Of a DNA stretch of 12,453 nt, positions 7,822 through 12,453 are shown one piece after another (position 1 is the stretch's first letter; each line of letters opens with the position of its first letter). The position numbers and the translations under genes are program-made. Source of the stretch: an uncultured Sphingomonadaceae bacterium. GTDB lineage: Bacteria > Pseudomonadota > Alphaproteobacteria > Sphingomonadales > Sphingomonadaceae. The notes beneath the pieces are model-generated. The model was given only the letters and a program-made list of their open reading frames with translations. It was not told the origin of the DNA and did no database searches. The DNA is taken from NCBI GenBank assembly GCA_946480515.1, contig CAMLKX010000032.1, positions 1 to 12,453 on the forward strand, written 5' to 3'.

Positions 7822-8625
7822 TTGCCAGACGAAACTATCTCAGTCGGAGCAGGAGCGCAGCCCTCGATCGACCTCAACGCCGACATGGGGGAAGGGTTCG
7901 GTCCGTGGCTGATGGGTGATGACGAGGCGATGTTCGCGCTGGTCAGCAGTGCCAACATCGCCTGTGGCGGGCACGCGAGCGACCCCGAAACCATGTTCCG
8001 TACCCTGACCCTCGCTCGTCAGCACAAGGTCGTTACCGGCGCTCATCCGAGCTATCCAGACAAGGAAGGTTTCGGACGGCGGCGGTTGCCGCATCGCCCG
8101 GAAGAAATCGAGCGGTTCGTGGCCGCGCAGGTCGGCGCGCTGATGGCCATCGGCGCGCTGGCCGGGCAGCCCATCGCCTATGTGAAGCCGCACGGGGCGC
8201 TGGGCAATGTCGCCTCGGTCGAGCGGCCGGTTGCAGCCGCGGTCGTGGCGGCGGTCCGTGCGGTCGATCCTGGGCTTGCGATGCTTGCCATATCGGGAAC
8301 GACTCTCGAGCAAGTAGCGCGCGATAGCGGCATGCCCGTGTTCAGCGAGATTTTCGCCGATCGGGGATATACGGCGGCGGGAAATCTCGTTCCTCGAGGA
8401 GAGCCGGGAGCGTTGATCCACGACGGGGCATTGGCGGCGCGCCGGCTGGTCGCATTCCTTGAAAGCGGCAAGATGCCGACGGTCTCCGACGCATCCGTGG
8501 CTCTGCAAGCCCATTCGATCTGCGTCCATGGGGACAGCCCGGATGCAGTAGCCATGGCACGAGCAATCCGTGCCGCTCTTACGGAGCAGGGCTTCGTCAT
8601 AGCGCCTTTCCTTCCGCACAGATGA
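7822..8625 (+). CDS. pxpA: LamB/YcsF family protein, 5-oxoprolinase subunit A-like
   Basis: The protein has 267 residues from TTG 7822, chosen for the AGGAGG nine bases upstream. Family signatures appear in order: IDLNADMGEGFG (16-27), NIACGGH (45-51), GAHPSYPD plus GFGRR (73-87), VKPHGALGN (121-129), EIFADRGY (176-183) and ICVHGD (233-238). PxpA works with PxpB and PxpC as an ATP-dependent 5-oxoprolinase that opens pyroglutamate to glutamate; the family's fungal founder, lamB, is linked to lactam (2-pyrrolidinone) use. One departure stands out: the usual KPHGALYN motif reads KPHGALGN here, with glycine replacing tyrosine near the presumed active site. The N-terminal tail of about 15 residues is longer than in E. 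coli PxpA (about 244 residues). Its stop overlaps the next start by ATGA, which indicates translational coupling. The gene name marks homology; the true substrate may be another lactam. Confidence 0.9.
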   Translation: MPDETISVGAGAQPSIDLNADMGEGFGPWLMGDDEAMFALVSSANIACGGHASDPETMFRTLTLARQHKVVTGAHPSYPDKEGFGRRRLPHRPEEIERFVAAQVGALMAIGALAGQPIAYVKPHGALGNVASVERPVAAAVVAAVRAVDPGLAMLAISGTTLEQVARDSGMPVFSEIFADRGYTAAGNLVPRGEPGALIHDGALAARRLVAFLESGKMPTVSDASVALQAHSICVHGDSPDAVAMARAIRAALTEQGFVIAPFLPHR

Positions 8626-9302
8626 GCGCGTGCGTCATCCGCCCGGTGGGTGAGGCTGCGCTGCTGATCGAATTGGGGAATGTCGTTTTTGAGGAGACCC
8701 ACCGTGCCGTCCTCGACCTGGACAGTGCACTGAACGCTGCAGGGATTGCCGCGATATGCGAGACGGTTCCCGCTTATACGTCGGTCCTGGTCCGCTATGA
8801 TCCCGATCTGATCAGCTTTGATGAGCTTCAGCGTATCTGCGAGCCACTGACGTCGCAGTCTGGCCGAACGGACCGTGCCGGCAGCTGTCATGAAGTTCCG
8901 GTCTGCTTCGATGACTCCTGCTCTCCCGATCTTGACGAGGTAGCGACCCGCCTCGGGCTGAGTCGTGATGCGGTTACAACGAAATTTCTCGAAGCGACCT
9001 TCCGCGTTTATATGTACGGGTTCGCGCCGGGTTACGCCTACATGGGCGGTGTTCCGCCAGAGTTGCACCAGCCCCGCAAGCCCGCGGCGGTGCGCGGGTA
9101 TCCGGTCGGGAGCATACTCATCGCAGGACCGCAGTGCCTCATCTCAACCCTGCCAATGCCGACAGGATGGTGGGTGATCGGGCGAACTCCCCTGAAACTT
9201 CTCGATACCGACTCTGACGAGCCTCCTCTCTTCCAGCCGGGCGACACAGTGCGGTTCCGGCCGATCAACGCTGAACAATTTGCGCAGTGGCCAACCAAGT
9301 GA
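8622..9302 (+). CDS. pxpB: Divergent 5-oxoprolinase subunit B-like protein (KipI / carboxyltransferase subdomain 1)
   Basis: The protein has 226 residues and starts at ATG 8622 within the PxpA-like stop (ATGA), with no own ribosome-binding site, so it is translationally coupled. Its order of elements matches PxpB/KipI: GEAALLIELGN (10-20), VPAYTSVLVRYDP (49-61), SPDLDEVATRLGLS (101-114), YMYGFAPGYAYMGGVP (130-145), GSILIAGPQ (163-171), GWWVIGRTPLKLL (182-194), and the C-terminal FQPGDTVRFRPI. Several normally conserved spots differ. The Y-G-G/E turn reads FDD (96-98), the histidine before the Y/F-R-V-Y strand is F122, the PR..VPAGSV stretch reads VRGYPVGSI, QTGIYP reads QCLIST, and PGGW reads PTGW. 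Length and fold elements are intact, so it is not a pseudogene. This looks like a subfamily with a changed active site or partner interface. Confidence 0.85.
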   Translation: MSACVIRPVGEAALLIELGNVVFEETHRAVLDLDSALNAAGIAAICETVPAYTSVLVRYDPDLISFDELQRICEPLTSQSGRTDRAGSCHEVPVCFDDSCSPDLDEVATRLGLSRDAVTTKFLEATFRVYMYGFAPGYAYMGGVPPELHQPRKPAAVRGYPVGSILIAGPQCLISTLPMPTGWWVIGRTPLKLLDTDSDEPPLFQPGDTVRFRPINAEQFAQWPTK

Positions 9303-10336
9303 GCGCTTCTGCCACTTTCGTCGTCGAACAGGCAGGCCCGCTGACCACCACCCAGGACGGCGGCCGTCCCGGCCTGCTGCGGTTCGGCATACCCCAGTCC
9401 GGCCCGGTCGATCGCTCCAGTTACGGTGCAGCGGTACGCTCGTTTGGCGGCATGGTGATGAACTCGGCCATCGAACTGTCGCTGGGGGGCATCACTTTGC
9501 GATGCACGGACGGTGAGGTCGCCTTCGCGACCTGTGGCGGCGGCTTCACGGTCGAGCTTGATGGAGAGCAACTTGGCAGCTGGATCGTAGCGAGGATCTC
9601 AGCCGGCATGACCTTGCGCGTGCGGCCGGGTCCAGGCAATTGGAGCTATCTCGCGTTTGCCGGAGATATTGAAGCACCCAGGTGGCTCGGCAGTGTTTCA
9701 AGGCATGTTCAGGCAGATCTGGGCGGGAATCGTCTTCTCGCAGGCGATACGCTGAAGATTGTGAACTGCATGCGCATTGGCCTCACGGGGGAGGGTGCTC
9801 GAACCGTGCCGCGGCCTGCTGGTACAGATCAGCCGATCTCGCGCGCGCGGGTTCTACTCGGACCTCAGGAGCGTTTTTTCGACGCCACGCAGGTCGGAAC
9901 ACTGTTCACGGCTTCCTTCAGCCCCTCGACATCGTTCGATCGGATGGGCCTTGTAATCGATGGTCCGGCGATGCCGCCGCAAGTCCTGGACATGCCCAGC
10001 GAGCCAGCGGTTCGAGGGGCCTTGCAGGTGGACGGAGGGGGACGAATGACGCTGCTATTGGCGGATCATCAGACCGCCGGCGGTTATCCCAAGATTGCCG
10101 TGATGTTAGGGGCCGACGCGGATCGCCTGGTTCAGCTTCCTGTGGGCCACAGCTTCCAGATCATTGAGCTGGACGTCGCAGCAGCCCACCGAGCGGCTTT
10201 GATCGAGCGGCGCGCCCGAGTTCAATATCACAGATCTCTCCTGCAGCCGCTCGACCTGAACCTTCGCCTTTCCGGCGCGAATCTTATTGATGGAGCGATC
10301 GATGCGCTGGATCCGGGAGAGCAGGCCATTGGCTAG
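9299..10336 (+). CDS. pxpC: 5-oxoprolinase subunit C-like protein (KipA / carboxyltransferase subdomain 2)
   Basis: Start GTG 9299 overlaps the previous stop as GTGA, giving 345 residues; an in-frame GTG at 9287 would add only four. Family elements are visible in order: TTTQDGGRPG (16-25, for the usual TvQDlGRxG), IPQSGPVDR (31-39), SYLAFAGDIEAPRWLGS (116-132), VLLGPQ (185-190), FDRMGL (213-218), GALQVDGGG (240-248) and LLLADHQTAGGYPKIAVM (252-269). Together with the PxpB-like protein it should form the carboxyltransferase-like half of an ATP-dependent cyclic-amide hydrolase. It departs from the family where AN-x-LVGN normally follows the SGxxD motif; here the segment reads AVRSFGG (45-51). 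The C-terminal 50 residues are less family-like. It is the last gene of the tight operon, followed by a 68-bp gap holding an inverted repeat and operator C. Confidence 0.87.
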   Translation: MSASATFVVEQAGPLTTTQDGGRPGLLRFGIPQSGPVDRSSYGAAVRSFGGMVMNSAIELSLGGITLRCTDGEVAFATCGGGFTVELDGEQLGSWIVARISAGMTLRVRPGPGNWSYLAFAGDIEAPRWLGSVSRHVQADLGGNRLLAGDTLKIVNCMRIGLTGEGARTVPRPAGTDQPISRARVLLGPQERFFDATQVGTLFTASFSPSTSFDRMGLVIDGPAMPPQVLDMPSEPAVRGALQVDGGGRMTLLLADHQTAGGYPKIAVMLGADADRLVQLPVGHSFQIIELDVAAAHRAALIERRARVQYHRSLLQPLDLNLRLSGANLIDGAIDALDPGEQAIG

Positions 10337-10351
10337 GCGGACCCTCTTGTG

Positions 10352-10369
10352 ACTCATGTGTTCATGAGT
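10352..10369. other. Inverted repeat between the PxpC-like gene and the putative oxygenase gene
   Basis: ACTCATG (10352-10358) and CATGAGT (10363-10369) are perfect reverse complements around TGTT. The element begins 15 bases after the PxpC-like stop codon. A 7-bp AT-balanced stem without a T-tract is a poor intrinsic terminator, so a regulator-binding site or weak 3' structure is equally possible. Confidence 0.35.
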
Positions 10370-10373
10370 TAGA

Positions 10374-10390
10374 TTGGATAATAAATACAA
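10374..10390. promoter_or_regulatory. Putative operator C upstream of the putative oxygenase gene
   Basis: TTGGATA-ATA-AATACAA is an imperfect two-fold element. Aligned to operator B in the same 17-bp register it matches at 12 of 17 positions. It ends 14 bases before the ATG at 10405 and just upstream of the GGAG ribosome-binding site (10394-10397). At that place a bound repressor would block transcription start or early elongation. AT-richness of ribosome-binding regions makes chance similarity a real alternative. Confidence 0.35.
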
Positions 10391-10404
10391 TTTGGAGAAG
10401 GATT

Positions 10405-11460
10405 ATGCCTGCGGACCTCATTCGGCCGATCGCGCCCCCTATGATTATCGAGGATATCTACACCGAGGATCAGTATCGCGACATTCTCGCATTGGCGCGC
10501 AGCAAAGGGCCGTGGGAGCAGACACTGAGCCAGTTCTACTCCTCGCCGGAGGGGATTGCCGACACCACGGTTGGGAAGGAGTTGGAGGGGGCAAAGCCGA
10601 CCTGGGAAGATTTTTTATTGCCCTATTTCACCGGTTACCTCGCGAAGGGCGGTGTCTGCCTATATCCCGAGATCGAACACTGCTTTCTCAACAAGAAATT
10701 CCTGGACCTGGGTCGGAGCTACTGGAAGGCGGCCTACGCCAGGCCGGAAAACATGATTTTCAATCTCAATGGTCCCACCGCGAACTTTGACGGAGGCCAT
10801 CTCGATGGGGCTGACTTCCGTGGGCTAACCTTGAGCAACACTCCCAACTGGTTGCTCAACTCGATGGTCAGGTCCAACTTGTTCGCGAAGTGGCAGGTGA
10901 AGAAGGCCCAAGTGATCGCCTGGTTCTATCAGGGTTCAACCGGTGGCGGCTTCACTTACTGGCCGGAGGGTCCATACGCCGAGCCTCAACGTATCGCCAC
11001 CCCGGTCTGGAACCGTGGGTTAGTGGCCGAGACCGAACGGATGTACCATCGCGGGGAGGCGAATGGGCCATTGGACCAGCGCCAGCCTAAGGGGCTGACG
11101 ATAAACTCGCGGTTTGGCGCCGACCCAGACATCGCCGATGGATGGCAAATCACCACGGATGGCGAGGTCATCCAGAAGATTCCGGGGCACGAACTTCGCA
11201 TGATGGTGCACTGGCGCGCCGACATTTATATGGACTTGGATGAGCTCAAGAAGGTCGTCGACCATACCGATGACCTCAATCACGAGCAGGCCATCGACAC
11301 CTTGATCAAGGATCTCCGGGCCCGGGGGCGCGTGGTCAAAACTCCCACCGACCCACTTCACGACCGCGAGTTCATGCACGTCTTGACGGAGGTCTATGAC
11401 CCGGGGCTCCCGAGGATCTATCCAGCGGAAGCGCCTGGCCCTCACCAGAAGGCGGCATGA
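10405..11460 (+). CDS. Putative Fe(II)/2-oxoglutarate-dependent oxygenase-like protein
   Basis: This 351-residue protein starts at ATG 10405, seven bases after GGAG. I do not recognise a named family by full-length similarity, but it shows a plausible double-stranded beta-helix oxygenase layout. An HxD pair lies in GGHLDG (H132, D134). A strand and turn VIAWFYQGSTGGGFTYWPEGP (170-190) resembles the YL...GGEF segment of prolyl-hydroxylase-like enzymes. A distal histidine follows in ERMYHRGEANG (H215), after TPVWNRGL. The late strand HELRMMVHWRADIY (262-275) offers R265 or R271 for the 2-oxoglutarate carboxylate. The distance from H215 to that arginine is larger than usual, which would need an insertion at about 220-258. 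There is no signal peptide or membrane segment. If the assignment holds it would hydroxylate or demethylate a pathway intermediate in the cytosol. It has its own upstream gap with putative operator C. Confidence 0.5.
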   Translation: MPADLIRPIAPPMIIEDIYTEDQYRDILALARSKGPWEQTLSQFYSSPEGIADTTVGKELEGAKPTWEDFLLPYFTGYLAKGGVCLYPEIEHCFLNKKFLDLGRSYWKAAYARPENMIFNLNGPTANFDGGHLDGADFRGLTLSNTPNWLLNSMVRSNLFAKWQVKKAQVIAWFYQGSTGGGFTYWPEGPYAEPQRIATPVWNRGLVAETERMYHRGEANGPLDQRQPKGLTINSRFGADPDIADGWQITTDGEVIQKIPGHELRMMVHWRADIYMDLDELKKVVDHTDDLNHEQAIDTLIKDLRARGRVVKTPTDPLHDREFMHVLTEVYDPGLPRIYPAEAPGPHQKAA

Positions 11461-11701
11461 TTAACGCCGATGAACTGATGATGGGCGTGCCCGGAAGGGC
11501 AACCAGTCGAACTAACGAAGGCACTGGGCTGAGCCGCGAACCGTCTAGCTTTTTGAATGACTTGTGGACATCCTGTTGCAAATCCCCGAGTGACCCGCGC
11601 CAGCAAAGCCCAGAGCCAGCGAACACCTCACTTGTTATCTGATTCTGGATAGGTTCAAAACGCATAGCCGTGAGAGTTTGCGGCAGAAGGAACAATGAAT
11701 T

Positions 11702-12453
11702 TTGGCCGTTACGATTCAAGCACGAGGTAGATTGGAAGGCGTTTCCCGGAGCACGATCGCCGACGGGGTGGCGGATCGTCTTCGATTCCTGATCCTGTCG
11801 GGAGAACTGGCTGATGGTATGCCGCTTCGCCAAGACGCGCTTGCCGAGGAAATGGGCACGAGCCGAATACCGGTTCGCGAGGCACTGTCGCGTCTCGAAA
11901 GCGAAGGGCTGGTCGCGAGTTTTCCTCATCGCGGCTACGTGGTGACCGGTCTGTCTCGTGACGACATCCAGGAACTTTACGATTTGCGCGCGTTGCTGGA
12001 ACCTGAGCTCCTGCGCCAAGCCATCCCGCGACTGACCGACGAGGATTTTGCTGCTGCCGATGCCATCATCGGAGAATATAATGCTGCGATTGTAGCCGGT
12101 GATGTCGCGAGTTGGGGTGAACTGAACCGGCGCTTTCACATGACGCTCTACAATCCTGCGCAGCGGGTCAAGACTCTCAGGATCGTTCGCGAGCTGCTTG
12201 TCAATTCTGATCGATATGCGCGGTTAATCCTGACTGTCGGCGACAGTGTTCAACGCGCACAGGACGATCATGGTGCGCTTCTGGACCTGTGTCGCCAAGG
12301 ACTGGTCAATCAGGCGGTTGATCTTACCCGCTATCACATCGGGCGGACAGGTGACGATTTGATCGCCCTTCTCGACAGACGGGGGCTGGCTGACTCAAGC
12401 GCAGCGGCCGAAGCCGGGAGTGCACACGCGGCCAAACAGCCTCGGCGCCGGTC
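11702..12453 (+). CDS. GntR-family transcriptional regulator, FCD (FadR/VanR-like) type, 3' end outside window
   Basis: An open frame runs from a stop at 11696-11698 to the right edge, giving 250 codons from TTG 11702. No in-frame ATG or GTG precedes the DNA-binding domain's first helix; TTG 11702 lies about 10 bases after AGAAGGA, and TTG 11732 is an alternative. The N-terminal winged helix has DGVADRLRFLILSGEL (21-36), the recognition helix TSRIPVREALSRLESEGLV (53-71) and the wing PHRGYVV (75-81). The C-terminal FCD ligand domain follows (about 86-225): ELYDLRALLEPELL (91-104), FH (H146), DDH (H190) and RYHIG (H212). Those three histidines sit where FCD proteins bind a metal or acid ligand; the usual Asp four before H146 is Asn142. 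Such proteins are mostly repressors released by a carboxylate inducer, so it is the likely local regulator, perhaps through operators A-C. The alanine-rich tail suggests the end is near. Confidence 0.88.
   Translation, partial: MAVTIQARGRLEGVSRSTIADGVADRLRFLILSGELADGMPLRQDALAEEMGTSRIPVREALSRLESEGLVASFPHRGYVVTGLSRDDIQELYDLRALLEPELLRQAIPRLTDEDFAAADAIIGEYNAAIVAGDVASWGELNRRFHMTLYNPAQRVKTLRIVRELLVNSDRYARLILTVGDSVQRAQDDHGALLDLCRQGLVNQAVDLTRYHIGRTGDDLIALLDRRGLADSSAAAEAGSAHAAKQPRRR

Noticed and set aside
11457..11642. A 61-codon frame starting at an ATGA overlap with the putative oxygenase stop.
   Set aside because: It has a polar, low-complexity composition and no recognisable motif, so the overlap is probably chance. 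The 241-bp gap 11461-11701 otherwise shows nothing I recognise.
11695..11730. A frameshifted original start of the GntR regulator at ATG 11695.
   Set aside because: The 11 residues encoded do not resemble a regulator N-terminus and the TTG frame is sufficient, so I kept it only as a low-interest observation.
11372..12139. A 255-codon frame on the minus strand.
   Set aside because: It lies antisense to the GntR regulator, whose domain motifs are clear, and crosses the oxygenase end. Long antisense frames are expected in GC-rich DNA.
1..12453. Insertion sequences, transposase or integrase genes, CRISPR arrays, rRNA or tRNA genes.
   Set aside because: I looked on both strands and found no transposase or integrase motifs, no regularly spaced repeats and no tRNA or rRNA fold.

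Overview
This GC-rich, densely packed window reads as a single-strand catabolic gene cluster. Every gene I can support lies on the + strand. The large outer-membrane TonB-dependent receptor beside a small-molecule degradation operon, plus the codon and GC character, suggest a sphingomonad-type alphaproteobacterium (Novosphingobium, Sphingobium or Sphingomonas-like). That assignment is inference from style; there is no marker gene.

Layout. (1) 1-1803: C-terminal about 600 residues of a TonB-dependent receptor, cut by the left edge and closed by a strong intrinsic terminator. (2) 2041-3009: an ornithine cyclodeaminase/mu-crystallin family NAD(P)-dependent enzyme, probably a cyclic-imine reductase. 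(3) 3215-4372: a zinc-independent medium-chain NADPH-dependent reductase. (4) A 188-bp gap with two strong inverted repeats. (5) 4561-10336: a tight operon of MFS transporter, FAD-dependent amine/D-amino-acid-oxidase-like enzyme, short-chain dehydrogenase, and three genes homologous to the 5-oxoprolinase subunits PxpA, PxpB and PxpC. The last three are translationally coupled through ATGA and GTGA overlaps. (6) 10405-11460: a 351-residue protein with an apparent Fe(II)/2-oxoglutarate oxygenase facial triad. (7) 11702 to the right edge: a GntR-family (FCD-type) regulator, open at the edge and apparently starting at TTG.

How it may work together (inference). The receptor and MFS protein would bring a substrate across the outer and inner membranes. 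The oxygenase, FAD enzyme, SDR and medium-chain reductase would perform redox chemistry. The Pxp-like complex would open a lactam or related cyclic amide with ATP. The OCD-family enzyme would reduce a cyclic imine. The Pxp-like proteins, PxpB most of all, depart from family motifs at several normally conserved positions. The substrate may therefore not be 5-oxoproline but another cyclic amide. I cannot name it from sequence.

Regulation. Three intergenic gaps contain related imperfect palindromes of the form T-n-G-(T/G)-ATA-nnn-(T/A)-AT-(A/C)-C. They precede the OCD-family gene, the medium-chain reductase and the putative oxygenase. They resemble the AT-rich two-fold operators of FCD-type GntR repressors, so the regulator at the right edge is the natural candidate to bind them. 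I saw no insertion sequence, tRNA, rRNA or CRISPR array.
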